64,000 nt of DNA from Endozoicomonas montiporae CL-33 (GTDB lineage: Bacteria; Pseudomonadota; Gammaproteobacteria; Pseudomonadales; Endozoicomonadaceae): NCBI RefSeq assembly GCF_001583435.1, contig NZ_CP013251.1:4911215-4975214 (forward strand). The letters are read 5' to 3'. The position numbers and the translations under genes were made by a program. This document shows positions 16,352 to 26,514 of this stretch, one piece after another. Position 1 is the first letter of the stretch; every line of letters starts with the position of its first letter. The notes beneath the pieces are model-generated. The model was not told the origin of the DNA. It saw only the letters and a program-made list of their open reading frames with translations, and ran no database searches.

Positions 16352-17713
16352 TTATAGCGTTTGAGCTGCGCAGGTTAACTGCAGCCTGCTGCGCTTCAAG
16401 AACTGCCACAGCATCAATACACTGAACAGGGCCGTAAGCGTTTCTGCAAACAGAATACTGGCCCAGATGCCATTTTCAGGAAAGAATCGGGGCAACACGA
16501 TAATACCCAGAACCACAAACACAAACCCCCGCCCGAGCGACAGCAGTGTCGCCTGATTGGGTTGTGCCGTCGCCTGAAACAGGTTGGCAACGATCATATT
16601 CAGCCCCATCAGCGGTGGAGCCAGAAAATAAAATCGCAGCGCTGTTGTTGCCAGTTCAATCAGTTCAGGTCTGCCGACAATATAGAAACGTGCAATGGAC
16701 TCTGCTGCAAACCAGGCAATAACGAGAAAGCACACACCACAAACAAGTGCTGAACGTAAACCTAAAAACAGCGTTTCCCGAACCCGCACGCCGTTTTGCG
16801 CGCCGTGGTTAAAGCTGATGATCGGCTGACAGGCCTGACCAATACCCACCATAGTGAACAGTGCAAACACACCCACATTGGCAGTCAGCCCATAGGCAAC
16901 TACATGACCTTCGCCGTACTGATTCAACAAGACAATATTGAACAGCATAATGGTCATGGCAGAAGTCAATTCAATAAAAAAGGTGGGCGTACCAATTTTC
17001 AGTATGCCGCGCACCTTATCAAAACCCAGACCGGCAAAACTGATGCGCAGATGGCCACGCTTACTGATAAAGTGTGTGAGCAAAATGCATATAATCAGAA
17101 TCTGTGAAAGACCGGTAGCGAGTGCAGCACCCGTCATACCCCAGCCAAACCGTAGAACAAACACATAATCCAGCAACAGGTTAGCTACTGCACCACCCGA
17201 CATGGCATACATAGCCAGTCTGGGGTTGGTATCATTGCGAACAAAGCAGGACAGCACCCAGGCCAGTGCATAAATCACGAAAAATTTGAGCATCAAACCA
17301 AGGTATTCGTTGGCCAGTTCAGCCATATAACCCCGGGCGCCGACCAGTGCCATCATATCTTCAAGCCAGTACAGACCCGCTGCTACCAGAACCACTGCAA
17401 TGATTGCAGTAAACAACAGTGACTGGGTAAAAAGTGTCTGGCCTTCCTTCAGATTATTTTTACCAAACTCAATGGACATTAACGCTGCACCACCAATACC
17501 GATCATCATGGCAACGGCAGTGAAAAATGAAAAGAACGGCATGGTCAGAGAGATCGCTCCCAACCCTTCTGATCCTACACCTCGACCCACAAACCAGGCA
17601 TCACCCATAATAAACAGGGATTTAATCAACATGCCGGAAAGAGCCGGTAATAAGTACCGGTAAAATGAAGAGCGCACCGGATCTTCATGCAGATTTATCG
17701 TTTTTTTAGACAT
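16352..17713 (-). CDS. MATE family multidrug/Na+ efflux protein
   Basis: About 453 residues with twelve predicted membrane spans in two homologous halves. The first half shows GDAWFVGRGVGSEGLGAISL (~40-60) and the second GIGQACQPIISFNHGAQNG (~290), the paired MatE-domain signatures. It expels cationic drugs or metabolites using Na+ or H+. The start is placed at the ATG at 17713, preceded at nine bases by GGGAGG; the in-frame GTG two codons upstream lies closer to that site and is less likely. The AraC regulator gene is 110 bases upstream in the same direction and may control it. Confidence 0.92.
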   Translation of the reverse strand: MSKKTINLHEDPVRSSFYRYLLPALSGMLIKSLFIMGDAWFVGRGVGSEGLGAISLTMPFFSFFTAVAMMIGIGGAALMSIEFGKNNLKEGQTLFTQSLLFTAIIAVVLVAAGLYWLEDMMALVGARGYMAELANEYLGLMLKFFVIYALAWVLSCFVRNDTNPRLAMYAMSGGAVANLLLDYVFVLRFGWGMTGAALATGLSQILIICILLTHFISKRGHLRISFAGLGFDKVRGILKIGTPTFFIELTSAMTIMLFNIVLLNQYGEGHVVAYGLTANVGVFALFTMVGIGQACQPIISFNHGAQNGVRVRETLFLGLRSALVCGVCFLVIAWFAAESIARFYIVGRPELIELATTALRFYFLAPPLMGLNMIVANLFQATAQPNQATLLSLGRGFVFVVLGIIVLPRFFPENGIWASILFAETLTALFSVLMLWQFLKRSRLQLTCAAQTL

Positions 17714-17823
17714 ACGCACACACCTCCCGGAACAGGGAGTTAAAGACAGTGATAAAATGAATGAATGGTATTATCAGGCGGCGGATAAAGTACTGAAAGG
17801 GACGGAACGCCTATTCTATGGTG

Positions 17824-18687
17824 TTATTTAAACACCCGGTCTCGAAAAGCAGCCGGAGATTCTCCAGTGACTCTGCGAAAAAAACGACAGAAATAAGAAG
17901 GGTCTTCATAACCCAGCTCTATAGCAATGGTTGTTACCGTTTTTGTTGTGAATGCCAGCTCGCGATGCGCTTCCAGAATAATACGGTCGTGTATTAGAGT
18001 AGTGACTGTTTTACCAAGGTATTTCTGAGCCAACTCATTCACTCGCTTTCCGGTAAGGTTGAGTTGACTGGCATAGAACCCTGTTTTTCGCTCCTGCCTG
18101 AAATGCTGATCGATGCAAAACAATAGCCGCCCTACGCGTTCATCTTTCAGTTCATTGTCACTGACGCCATCAGACGCATAACCCGCCAGATAATACAAAA
18201 AGCTACTTAGCAAGGACTCCTGCAAATCCCAGTCTGGTTTCGATTTGCGATTTTCACGCACCAGAATAGAGAAAAGCATCCCCAGTTCGTGACCGGCGGT
18301 TTCATCAATATCAATATAAGGCTCTCTGGACTGATGAAATGAAAACACCTTTTCCAGCATCCGTTTCTGTTTGACATTGTTGTCCAGATAGCCGGGCTTA
18401 AAGGTGATCAAACGGACATGGTCGCCCAGTTGGCTGGACTCATGAACCTGCCCGGGAAAAATGGTGTATAGCCGGAGCGCCTTCACCGGATACTCAACGA
18501 AGTCGATGCTATGCCTGCCAAAGTCGCGCATGCTCCAGATGATTTCATAGTATTCATGCCGGTGCGGGCGGATATAAGAATCATCGTCATCGAACTCCAG
18601 TACGTTCAAAGGGCGACCACCCGGTATGCTGACTCGTGCTATTGAATGGCTCACTGACGTTCTCTGTTTCACCGTGAACACTTGCAA
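17824..18687 (-). CDS. AraC-family transcriptional regulator
   Basis: 287 residues. The N-terminal cupin region (HEYYEIIWSMRDFG and YTIFPGQVHES, residues ~40-100) is a small-molecule sensing domain. The C-terminus (~185-285) has the double helix-turn-helix of AraC proteins, with LNLTGKRVNELAQKYLG and the highly conserved ELGYEDPSYFCRFFRRVTG ending in SPAAFRDRV. Its own cysteine-poor cupin gives no ligand clue. It lies between an MFS carrier gene (upstream, same strand) and a MATE pump gene (downstream, same strand), so one or both are plausible targets. Confidence 0.9.
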   Translation of the reverse strand: MQVFTVKQRTSVSHSIARVSIPGGRPLNVLEFDDDDSYIRPHRHEYYEIIWSMRDFGRHSIDFVEYPVKALRLYTIFPGQVHESSQLGDHVRLITFKPGYLDNNVKQKRMLEKVFSFHQSREPYIDIDETAGHELGMLFSILVRENRKSKPDWDLQESLLSSFLYYLAGYASDGVSDNELKDERVGRLLFCIDQHFRQERKTGFYASQLNLTGKRVNELAQKYLGKTVTTLIHDRIILEAHRELAFTTKTVTTIAIELGYEDPSYFCRFFRRVTGESPAAFRDRVFK

Positions 18688-18689
18688 TA

Positions 18690-18719
18690 ATAACCCCGAA
18701 GCGATTGCAACGGGGTTAT
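18690..18719 (-). terminator. Stem-loop after the MFS gene
   Basis: ATAACCCCG (18690-18698) and CGGGGTTAT (18711-18719) form a perfect 9-bp stem with a 12-base loop between the MFS stop and the AraC start. On the minus strand a weak TATTATTG follows, so it is likely a partial terminator. Confidence 0.5.
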
Positions 18720-18736
18720 CAAAAAGGCTGATTGGG

Positions 18737-19963
18737 TCAAGCTGCCTTCAGAATACCCTTCTGTTCCAGCTCATCCACATTGACCGGCTTGGTGAAGAAC
18801 GCTGCGGCACCGGCAATCGCCAGCATCACTGCCGAAATGCTGTAAGCCAGACCATAACCGCCAGTGGCATCCACAACAATACCTGCCATAACCGGGCCCA
18901 TGAAACCACTGGCACCCCAGGCAAGGTACAGTACGCCGAAGTTAGAGCCGTAGTTTTTGATACCAAAGTAGTCCGCAGTCATCGACGGGAATACACTCAG
19001 CAAAGCGCCATAGCTGACACCGGCAACAATGGCACCCGCAATAAAGCCAGCTTCGCCTGTATAGTATGGAAACATCAGCATGTTAGCCGTCTGCATGGCA
19101 ACCGCCAGCAACAGGGTCGGGGTGCGTCCAATTTTATCAGACAGCATACCCATAAGAATTCGGCCCAGTGTATTGGCCACCGCCAACAGAGAAACCAAAT
19201 AAGCGACATCTGTCTTATTACCCTGAATGGACGCAATACTGGTGATATTACCAATCAGCATCAAACCGGCAGAAGAAGCAAAAGCAAACGCAATCCACAT
19301 CAAATAAAACTGACGGGTTCGAACCATTTCACGCCATGTGAAATTACGTGAAGCGGCTTTACCAGCAGGTTCATTGTATCCAGCCGGAACTTCTGGCTGA
19401 TAACCTGCCGGAGGAGTAACAATAGTAAACGCCAGTGGCAGACCAATCACCAGAACAGCAACACCCAAAGCCATGAAGGTAGCGCTGACGCCCATACTGA
19501 GAATCAGGGCACTGCTTAATGGTGCAAGATAAAGTGGTGCCATGCCAAAACCACCGGCAATCAGACCATTCACCATGCCTTTTTTAGAAGGATGAAACCA
19601 TTTCATTGCCGTCGGGCTGAGACAGGCGTAGGCGAAGCCAATACCGGTTCCCACCAGCACGCCAAAGGTCATTAACAGTGCAAAAGGCGTTGTTGCCATT
19701 GATGAGGCCAGCATACCCAGTCCCACCATACCGACACCGGTAATAACGAGTTTTTGAGGCCCCATCCGGTCCTGCAGGTTTCCCGCAGCCAGTACACCCA
19801 GGGCAAAAGTGACGACAGCAATCGTATAAGGCAATCCAGCCTCCGCATTAGACCAACCCATCTGGTTGACTAACGCCCTGCTGATGACACTCCAGGCGTA
19901 TAAAACACCCACACACAGATTTATAAAGACAGCCGCTATAAGGATCTTAAATGCTCGGTTCAT
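18737..19963 (-). CDS. MFS transporter of the oxalate/formate antiporter (OFA) family
   Basis: 408 residues and twelve membrane spans. The N-terminus (NLCVGVLYAWSVISRALVNQ) and the motif GNLQDRMGPQKLVITGVGMV match the OFA family, which includes E. coli YhjX and OxlT. The second-half loop motif LSDKIGRTPTLL (~275) is the MFS motif A equivalent. Members carry small mono- or dicarboxylates; YhjX responds to pyruvate. The substrate here is undetermined. It ends in a stem-loop and is followed by the AraC regulator, an arrangement suggesting ligand-responsive control. Confidence 0.9.
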   Translation of the reverse strand: MNRAFKILIAAVFINLCVGVLYAWSVISRALVNQMGWSNAEAGLPYTIAVVTFALGVLAAGNLQDRMGPQKLVITGVGMVGLGMLASSMATTPFALLMTFGVLVGTGIGFAYACLSPTAMKWFHPSKKGMVNGLIAGGFGMAPLYLAPLSSALILSMGVSATFMALGVAVLVIGLPLAFTIVTPPAGYQPEVPAGYNEPAGKAASRNFTWREMVRTRQFYLMWIAFAFASSAGLMLIGNITSIASIQGNKTDVAYLVSLLAVANTLGRILMGMLSDKIGRTPTLLLAVAMQTANMLMFPYYTGEAGFIAGAIVAGVSYGALLSVFPSMTADYFGIKNYGSNFGVLYLAWGASGFMGPVMAGIVVDATGGYGLAYSISAVMLAIAGAAAFFTKPVNVDELEQKGILKAA

Positions 19964-20351
19964 TGTTTTTCTCGATTAGTCATCGCTTTTTGCCTGAACG
20001 AAAAAGCGACACAATGTATCAGGAAGATGTTTGATAGTTGCTTGGATCAGGCCATAGAAGTGATGGGTAGCGAGTGAGGTAGCAAGTAAGATTATGACTG
20101 GCTAGATAGGCGACGCTTACCGATATGGCAGACCTATAATGCGTGTAGCGATGTTAGACCACCCGCCACGGTGTGGAGTATCGCTATTTTTTGCAAAAAA
20201 GGTATTGCTCCAGATCATATTTATATCGAAAGTTACAAGAGTTTTCTCAGTCAGATGCACTATCAACAAAAAATGCCCCCGAAGCACAGCAACGGAGGCA
20301 TTTCTGGTTTTATACATTCAACTGCTGTTTCAGCAGTCAGTATAATCAGGC
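19964..20351. other. Intergenic region holding MFS promoter and amtB terminator
   Basis: 388 bases between the MFS start and the amtB stop. Besides the amtB terminator (20264-20303), it shows a partly repetitive run of AG/GT words near 20040-20100. Short ORFs here overlap the terminator and have no ribosome-binding site, so none is called. Confidence 0.5.
20264..20303 (-). terminator. Rho-independent terminator of glnK-amtB
   Basis: On the minus strand AAATGCCTCCG (20303-20293) pairs with CGGGGGCATTT (20281-20271, one wobble) and is followed by TTTTG, a continuous T-rich tail from 20273 to 20264. It lies about 50 bases after the amtB stop. Confidence 0.85.
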
Positions 20352-21602
20352 TTACTGCTTACCAGTGAACTCAGGGTAAGCTTCCATACCACACTCGGTC
20401 AGGTCAGCGCCTTCGTATTCTTCTTCTTCAGTAATACGCAGGCCAATCACCGCTTTCACCACACCCCAGACAACCAGTGAAGCACCGAACACCCAGGCGA
20501 AGATGGAAACAATACCCAGCAGCTGAGCGCTCAGTGTCGCATCACCATTGGTCAGAGGCACAGCCAGCAGACCCCAGATACCGACGACACCGTGAACAGA
20601 GATGGCACCCACCGGATCATCCAGACGCAGCTTGTCGAGAGCAACAATGGCAAATACAACCAGTGAGCCACCCACAGCACCGATCAAGGTTGCAGCCAGA
20701 GCCGACGGAGTCAGGGGTTCTGCAGTAATCGCTACCAGACCGGCCAGAGCACCATTCAGAGCCATGGTCAGATCGGCTTTACCAAACAGCAGTCGTGCAA
20801 CAATCAGCGCAGCAATCACACCACCAGCAGCGCCGGCATTGGTGTTCACAAAAATCTGAGCGACAGCGTTAGCGTTTTCAACATCAGAAATCTTCAGCTG
20901 GGAACCACCGTTAAAGCCGAACCAGCCCAGCCAGAGGATAAAGGTTCCCAAAGTCGCCAGCGGCAGGTTAGCGCCCGGCATCGGGTTGATGGAACCATCC
21001 TTACCATACTTGCCTTTACGGGCACCCAGCAGCAGAACACCCGCCAGAGCCGCAGCAGCACCCGCCATATGCACCACACCGGAACCTGCGAAGTCCTGGA
21101 AACCAGCTTCATTCAGGAAACCGCCGCCCCACTTCCAGAAGCCCTGAACCGGATAGATAAAGCCAGTCATAAACACGGCAAACAGCAGGAACGACCAGAG
21201 CTTCATTCGTTCAGCCACTGCACCAGAGACAATGGACATGGCAGTCGCGACAAAGACCACCTGGAAGAAGAAATCTGAACGCAATGAATAGTAAGGCGCA
21301 TCATCGCCACCGGCGGTAACGGCTTCAACCGAATTTTCACCGCCAATCAAGGTGCCCAGAACCGGCAGGATGCCACCTTCATTGGTGCCCGGATACATGA
21401 TTGCGTAGCCACACAGTAGATACATGGTGCAGGCAATGGCAAACAGGGCAATGTTTTTGGTCAGTATCTCAACGGTGTTTTTCGAACGTACCAGACCGGC
21501 TTCAAGCATAGCAAAACCCGCTGCCATCCACATGACCAGCGCGCCCGACATAAGAAAATAAAATGTGTCGAGTGCATACGACACCTGAGCAAGATTTTCC
21601 AC
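20352..21602 (-). CDS. amtB: Ammonium transporter AmtB
   Basis: 416 residues and eleven membrane spans. The N-terminus (LMSGALVMWMAAGFAMLEAG) lacks a long leader, as in many marine gammaproteobacteria. Amt signatures include SGVVHMAGAAAALAGVLLLG (~173), FGFNGGSQL (~230) and the pore-lining region ISVHGVVGIWGLLAVPL, with both conserved pore His residues in place. AmtB conducts ammonium/ammonia into the cell and is blocked by deuridylylated GlnK. It follows glnK by 136 bases on the same strand and shares its sigma-54/NtrC promoter; a terminator follows. The identification is secure. Confidence 0.96.
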   Translation of the reverse strand: MENLAQVSYALDTFYFLMSGALVMWMAAGFAMLEAGLVRSKNTVEILTKNIALFAIACTMYLLCGYAIMYPGTNEGGILPVLGTLIGGENSVEAVTAGGDDAPYYSLRSDFFFQVVFVATAMSIVSGAVAERMKLWSFLLFAVFMTGFIYPVQGFWKWGGGFLNEAGFQDFAGSGVVHMAGAAAALAGVLLLGARKGKYGKDGSINPMPGANLPLATLGTFILWLGWFGFNGGSQLKISDVENANAVAQIFVNTNAGAAGGVIAALIVARLLFGKADLTMALNGALAGLVAITAEPLTPSALAATLIGAVGGSLVVFAIVALDKLRLDDPVGAISVHGVVGIWGLLAVPLTNGDATLSAQLLGIVSIFAWVFGASLVVWGVVKAVIGLRITEEEEYEGADLTECGMEAYPEFTGKQ

Positions 21603-21738
21603 GAGTCCCCTCCCCGAAGGAATTCACACTATTATTCTTTTGCTGTAAACGTATTTTTCAGGTGAAAAACAACGACCGTTACAGACTGATTTATTGTTAT
21701 TGGTTAGCAGATAATGATTAGCAGTCTGCTGACGTTAA

Positions 21739-22155
<417 letters not shown>

Positions 22156-22245
22156 TTAAGTCTACGACTTCCGCCATGGGCGGTTAAGCCCTGCCTCATG
22201 ATTTTTCTCAGCGATTTCACGACCTGCTGAACCTGATGTTGATAA

Positions 22246-22262
22246 AGCAGATGCCGTGCCAA
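22246..22262 (-). promoter_or_regulatory. Sigma-54 (RpoN) promoter of glnK-amtB
   Basis: Read on the minus strand, TTGGCACGGCATCTGCT matches the RpoN consensus YTGGCACGRNNNTTGCW at all but one position, with GG at -24 and GC at -12 correctly spaced. It lies 169 bases upstream of the glnK ATG. Confidence 0.9.
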
Positions 22263-22321
22263 CTTTTTACCTATGCTGTCAGGGCAAACTGACTGCTAAT
22301 TTCCGGTGCATGATCAATGAT

Positions 22322-22338
22322 TGCACTCTTTGCGTGCA
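22322..22338. promoter_or_regulatory. NtrC-binding site, proximal
   Basis: TGCACTCTTTGCGTGCA is a dyad matching the NtrC consensus TGCACCNNNNTGGTGCA at both five-base ends. It is about 60 bases upstream of the sigma-54 promoter. Confidence 0.8.
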
Positions 22339-22364
22339 TTGTTTTTTTGCAGGCTTTTGAAGAA

Positions 22365-22381
22365 TGCACCAATAATGTGCA
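22365..22381. promoter_or_regulatory. NtrC-binding site, distal
   Basis: TGCACCAATAATGTGCA is a near-consensus NtrC dyad. Its centre is 43 bases from the proximal site, four helical turns, so two NtrC dimers can bind the same DNA face, the standard enhancer layout. Confidence 0.85.
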
Positions 22382-22492
22382 AGAAGAAAAATATCCTCAT
22401 CACTGCCCTGTGATATGATCCAAACCAATAACAACAGCCATGTACAGCATGTGGCAGTCACCCTTATTCACAGAAAGCCGTCAGGAACCACC

Positions 22493-22753
22493 ATGATCGA
22501 CAAGGCCGCCATCATCAATAACATCGCCAGCAAGGCAGGTCAGATTCTCAGTGCGGAAAAAAGCAAAACCGCTGAAGATATCGAGCACAATATTAAAGCG
22601 CTGGTCAGCAGCACCATGACCAAGTTTGAACTGGTGTCTCAGGACGAGTTCGATGCCCAGATGGCTGTATTGCGTCACACCCGCGAGCGCCTGGAAACGC
22701 TAGAAAAGAAAGTGGCAGAACTTGAAGCTGCCATGTCGGGTACATCCGAATAA
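22493..22753 (+). CDS. ubiK: Ubiquinone biosynthesis accessory factor UbiK
   Basis: 86 residues from the ATG at 22493 (MIDKAAIINNIASKAGQI), preceded by AGGAACC. The open frame continues 26 codons upstream into the region facing the glnK enhancer, but that part is not conserved in character. The N-terminal amphipathic helix and C-terminal coiled coil (HTRERLETLEKKVAELEAAM, ~57-76) are those of UbiK/YqiC, which trimerises, binds UbiJ and lipids, and supports the aerobic ubiquinone pathway. In many gammaproteobacteria this gene adjoins comM, as it does here. Confidence 0.9.
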   Translation: MIDKAAIINNIASKAGQILSAEKSKTAEDIEHNIKALVSSTMTKFELVSQDEFDAQMAVLRHTRERLETLEKKVAELEAAMSGTSE

Positions 22754-22876
22754 AACTACGAATAATGCCGCCCATGCCGGGGCGGCTTGCAAATTAACAG
22801 GCACCCTTCTGATTCACTGCTATCCTGTCTTCCCGTCCAGCCCCTAAAACGAACAACAAACAGAGGCAAGCCTTTC

Positions 22877-24397
22877 GTGTCTAAAATCGCGGTTGTACAC
22901 ACTCGTGCCAGAACCGGGCTGGAAGCACCGGCAGTCACTGTAGAGGTTCACTTGTCAGCCGGGCTGCCTGCACTGAATATTGTTGGTTTGCCGGAAACCG
23001 CAGTGCGTGAAAGCAAAGACCGGGTACGCAGCGCACTGATCAACAGTGGTTACGAGTTTCCGACCAGCCGGATTACGGTCAACCTGGCACCAGCCGATTT
23101 GCCCAAAGAAGGCGGTCGGTTTGATTTGCCCATTGCCCTTGGCATTCTGGCAGCATCAGGCCAGCTACCAGTGGATTCATTGAATGACTACGAGTTTCTC
23201 GGCGAGCTTGCCCTTACTGGAAAACTACGTCCGATTACCGGTGCGTTACCTGCCGCCATTGCAGCCAGACAGGCTTCTCACCGTCTGCTGATTCCTGATG
23301 ACAGTGCACAAACCGCCAGCCTGTGCCGTGAAGCTGAAGTATTTGGGGCGGAAAATCTGTTACAGGTATGTGCCCACCTGACCGGACAAACCGTGTTAGA
23401 ACCGGTCATTACACATCTGGACAGTACTGAAACCTTCATTTATCCGGATTTATCTGACGTTAAGGGACAACAGCAAGCAAAGCGGGCACTCGCCACCGCT
23501 GCGGCAGGCGGACACCACCTGTTGTTTTTCGGACCACCGGGAACGGGGAAAACCATGCTGGCCAGCCGTTTACCGGGTATTCTGCCAGAACTATCGGACG
23601 ATGAAGCTCTCGAAGTGTCGGCGATTCATTCTCTATCTCTGCAACAGCAGCCCGTAGGATGGAAGCAGCGTCCGTTCAGGAACCCGCATCATACGTCATC
23701 TGCCGTTTCACTGGTGGGAGGCGGTACACACCCACGTCCCGGTGAAATATCGTATGCGCATCACGGCGTACTGTTTCTTGACGAATTGCCTGAGTTTCAG
23801 AGGCTGGCACTGGAAGTGCTACGCGAACCTCTGGAAACCGGAGAAGTGCTTATTGCCCGCGCCAAAGGGCAGGCAACCTTTCCTGCAGCGTTTCAGCTAG
23901 TCACTGCCATGAATCCCTGTCCCTGTGGTTATCTGGGTGATTCTCGCCGAAGTTGCGAGTGCTCTCCCGAACAGGTCAGACGTTATCAGCGCAAAATTTC
24001 CGGCCCACTTCTGAATCGTATTGATTTGCAAATTGAAGTGGCCTCACAAAATGCAGCGACATTGTTTCAACAGACAAACTCTGACAACGAATATTCCAGT
24101 GAATCCATTCGCAATCTGGTAGTTAAAGCCAGAGCACGACAATTCAAACGACAGGGAAAGACCAATGCGCGTCTGTCAGCCCATGAAATTAACCAACACT
24201 GCAAACTGGATGAAGCACAGCAAACCTTTCTGACCAGTCTCTGTGACAAACTGGGGTATTCGGCCAGAGCCGTACATCGTATTCTCAGGGTAGCTCGTAC
24301 TCTGGCAGACATTGATGAACAGAAGCAGATTCAGAAAAATCATCTGGCAGAGGCCATTCATTACCGAAAGCTTGATCGGGAACGCCTGCAAAAATAG
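22877..24397 (+). CDS. comM: Mg-chelatase-like AAA+ ATPase ComM (YifB family)
   Basis: 506 residues from the GTG at 22877 (MSKIAVVHTRARTGLEAP), the same length as E. coli YifB; AGAGG lies about ten bases upstream. The open frame runs 30 codons further, but without family similarity. An N-terminal ChlI-like/Lon-substrate domain (APAVTVEVHLSAGLPALNIV) is followed by the AAA+ core with Walker A GPPGTGKTM (~242), Walker B VLFLDELPEF (~325), a Cys cluster (CPCGYLGDSRRSCECS, ~370) and a C-terminal Mg_chelatase_C domain (SARAVHRILRVARTLAD). ComM is a hexameric branch-migration helicase that helps integrate DNA during natural transformation. Confidence 0.95.
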   Translation: MSKIAVVHTRARTGLEAPAVTVEVHLSAGLPALNIVGLPETAVRESKDRVRSALINSGYEFPTSRITVNLAPADLPKEGGRFDLPIALGILAASGQLPVDSLNDYEFLGELALTGKLRPITGALPAAIAARQASHRLLIPDDSAQTASLCREAEVFGAENLLQVCAHLTGQTVLEPVITHLDSTETFIYPDLSDVKGQQQAKRALATAAAGGHHLLFFGPPGTGKTMLASRLPGILPELSDDEALEVSAIHSLSLQQQPVGWKQRPFRNPHHTSSAVSLVGGGTHPRPGEISYAHHGVLFLDELPEFQRLALEVLREPLETGEVLIARAKGQATFPAAFQLVTAMNPCPCGYLGDSRRSCECSPEQVRRYQRKISGPLLNRIDLQIEVASQNAATLFQQTNSDNEYSSESIRNLVVKARARQFKRQGKTNARLSAHEINQHCKLDEAQQTFLTSLCDKLGYSARAVHRILRVARTLADIDEQKQIQKNHLAEAIHYRKLDRERLQK

Positions 24398-24448
24398 CCT
24401 AAAGTGATCGGCAGTATGTTTTTACCTGTCACTCCCCCAAGGCAAGAT

Positions 24449-25303
24449 TCAGGCTGAAATAGCCAGCTTCACCTTTTTCATTGCATTCTTCTCAAGCTGA
24501 CGAATACGCTCGGCAGACACACCGTATTTATCTGCCAGCTCATGGAGGGTCGCTTTTTCTTCACTCAACCAGCGTTGCTGGAGAATGTCCTGACTGCGCT
24601 CATCCAGCTGTGCCAGTGCGTTACGCAACATATTAACGGATGACTGCGACCAGTCACTGTCTTCCAGCAATGTGGCCGGATCGTGGCTTTTGTCTTCCAG
24701 ATAATGAGCAGGCGCCTGATAAGCATGATCATCGTCGTCTGTTGCATAGCCATCAAAGGCTGTATCCTGCCCCGCCATACGACCTTCCATTTCCCGCACG
24801 ACGTTAGGCTCTACCCCCAGATCGTTGGCCACCGACTTGACTTCGTCGCTGGTGAACCAGGAAAGACGCTTTTTGGAGCTGCGCAGGTTGAAGAACAGTT
24901 TACGCTGGGCCTTGGTGGTGGCGATTTTGACAATTCGCCAGTTTTTCAGAATATATTCGTGAATTTCCGCTTTAATCCAGTGCACAGCAAAAGACACCAG
25001 ACGTACACCAACTTCAGGATTAAAACGTTTTACTGCCTTCATCAGACCTACATTGCCTTCCTGAACCAGGTCGGAAATCGGCAGGCCATAACCGGTATAG
25101 CTTTTGGCAATATGCACGACAAAACGCAGGTGCGACATAACCAGCTGGCGGGCAGCTTCAAGATCATTTTTATAGTAAAGGCGATCTGCGATAGAACGCT
25201 CTTCTTCAGCAGACAACACAGCAATGCTGCTAACGCCCTGCATGTACGCTTCAATATTGCGTCCTGGCACTAACATATCAACTGGTTGAAGACTGGTTCC
25301 CAT
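24449..25303 (-). CDS. rpoH: RNA polymerase sigma-32 factor
   Basis: 284 residues, identical in length to E. coli RpoH. Region 2 is clear ([20 protein letters not shown], ~75-95; [20 protein letters not shown], ~105-125), followed by the RpoH box [13 protein letters not shown] (~133) that is specific to sigma-32. Region 4.2 closes the protein ([20 protein letters not shown]). It directs core polymerase to heat-shock promoters. The gene lies downstream of ftsX on the same strand, the conserved ftsY-ftsE-ftsX-rpoH order, with a 162-base gap that likely carries its own promoters. Confidence 0.97.
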   Translation of the reverse strand: MGTSLQPVDMLVPGRNIEAYMQGVSSIAVLSAEEERSIADRLYYKNDLEAARQLVMSHLRFVVHIAKSYTGYGLPISDLVQEGNVGLMKAVKRFNPEVGVRLVSFAVHWIKAEIHEYILKNWRIVKIATTKAQRKLFFNLRSSKKRLSWFTSDEVKSVANDLGVEPNVVREMEGRMAGQDTAFDGYATDDDDHAYQAPAHYLEDKSHDPATLLEDSDWSQSSVNMLRNALAQLDERSQDILQQRWLSEEKATLHELADKYGVSAERIRQLEKNAMKKVKLAISA

Positions 25304-25465
25304 AATTAACTCCAGTGGAGTGCAATACAGGCACTCATCTAATCATTCCGACCTTAATAAAGGCGTCAATGGAAAATATCATTTCCCATTATATCAAAAT
25401 TTACCATTTCTGAAGCCAGTCACTTTACAGGATTATTGCCCCATTTACAGTGACCAACTCCATCT

Positions 25466-26512
25466 TTACGTCATGTCAATATTGCGAATATGACGCTGAC
25501 AGCTGACTGCTGCGCCTGCGACACCCAATACAATACCACTGAATATCAGGGTTAGCAGAACGCTGATTCCCGGCCCTTTCGGGGCAAATGAACTGCCATA
25601 CAGGCCAGCCAGCTCCAATACATTAGACATTAAACCCAACAAAACCGCCCAGGAAACCAGGTAAGCCAGAAGGGCTCCACCCAACCCGTACCATACTCCG
25701 GCATAAAGGAAAGGCAGCATCACAAAGCCATCGGTACCGCCCACCAGCTTGATAACTTTTATCTCATCACGCCGGCTTTCAATACCCAAACGCACAGTAT
25801 TACCTATCGCCAGAATAACGGTAATCCCCAGCAATAGTGACAACAACAGGGCAAATTGATCCAGCAGATCAACAATAGACTGCAAACGCTGTACCCATTC
25901 CCTGTCGAGTTTTGACTCCAGAATACCGGAAACGTTCTGGTAGCGTTCTGCCAACCCATCCATTTCTTCATAGGTCAGGCCGGGAATGGGCAAGACTTCA
26001 ATCACTCCGGGTAAAGGATTAAACCCAAGAGCATTAACGACCCCCTGCATATCGGTTTTCTGCTGAAACTCTTGCAAGCCTTCATCAGGAGAGATGTAGG
26101 CTATAGAATCCACATCCGGATCGTTGGCAATTTCAGCGCGAATATTGGCAATTTGCGAGCGATTCAGGTCGGCATCAAGATAAACAGAAATACGGGGATT
26201 ACCTTCCCAGCCATTACCCAGCACCTGCAGATTAGCAATCAACAGATACATCAGGGCAGGCAGTGCAAACGCGACACCAATCATTAAACAGTTCAGCAGT
26301 GTGGACACTGGTGCCTGAATCAACCGGCGGAAGGATTCAACCGCATTCTGTCGGTGCAGCGCTTTCAGGTAAGTAAAACTGAAGCCACCGGCTTCGTGCT
26401 TTGCAGCGCCTCGCTCGGCATCAGATTCCTGCCTGATATCCGGGCTTTTGGCTGGTTTGCGAGCCTTGCTGTCGCTTCGTGAGCCGTTACGACGACCTTT
26501 TCTGGGAAACAT
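25466..26512 (-). CDS. ftsX: Cell division protein FtsX
   Basis: 348 residues with the FtsX plan: a basic cytoplasmic N-terminus (residues 1-70, rich in Arg, Lys and Ser), a first membrane span (LLNCLMIGVAFALPALMYLL), a periplasmic extracellular loop with ISVYLDADLNRSQIANIRAE, and three further spans beginning at LLDQFALLLSLLLGITVILA. With FtsE it forms an ABC-type complex at the divisome that activates amidase regulators such as EnvC and links constriction to peptidoglycan hydrolysis. It follows ftsE after two bases, implying coupled translation. The N-terminal extension is somewhat long and basic compared with some homologues. Confidence 0.95.
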   Translation of the reverse strand: MFPRKGRRNGSRSDSKARKPAKSPDIRQESDAERGAAKHEAGGFSFTYLKALHRQNAVESFRRLIQAPVSTLLNCLMIGVAFALPALMYLLIANLQVLGNGWEGNPRISVYLDADLNRSQIANIRAEIANDPDVDSIAYISPDEGLQEFQQKTDMQGVVNALGFNPLPGVIEVLPIPGLTYEEMDGLAERYQNVSGILESKLDREWVQRLQSIVDLLDQFALLLSLLLGITVILAIGNTVRLGIESRRDEIKVIKLVGGTDGFVMLPFLYAGVWYGLGGALLAYLVSWAVLLGLMSNVLELAGLYGSSFAPKGPGISVLLTLIFSGIVLGVAGAAVSCQRHIRNIDMT

Positions 26513-26514
26513 GA

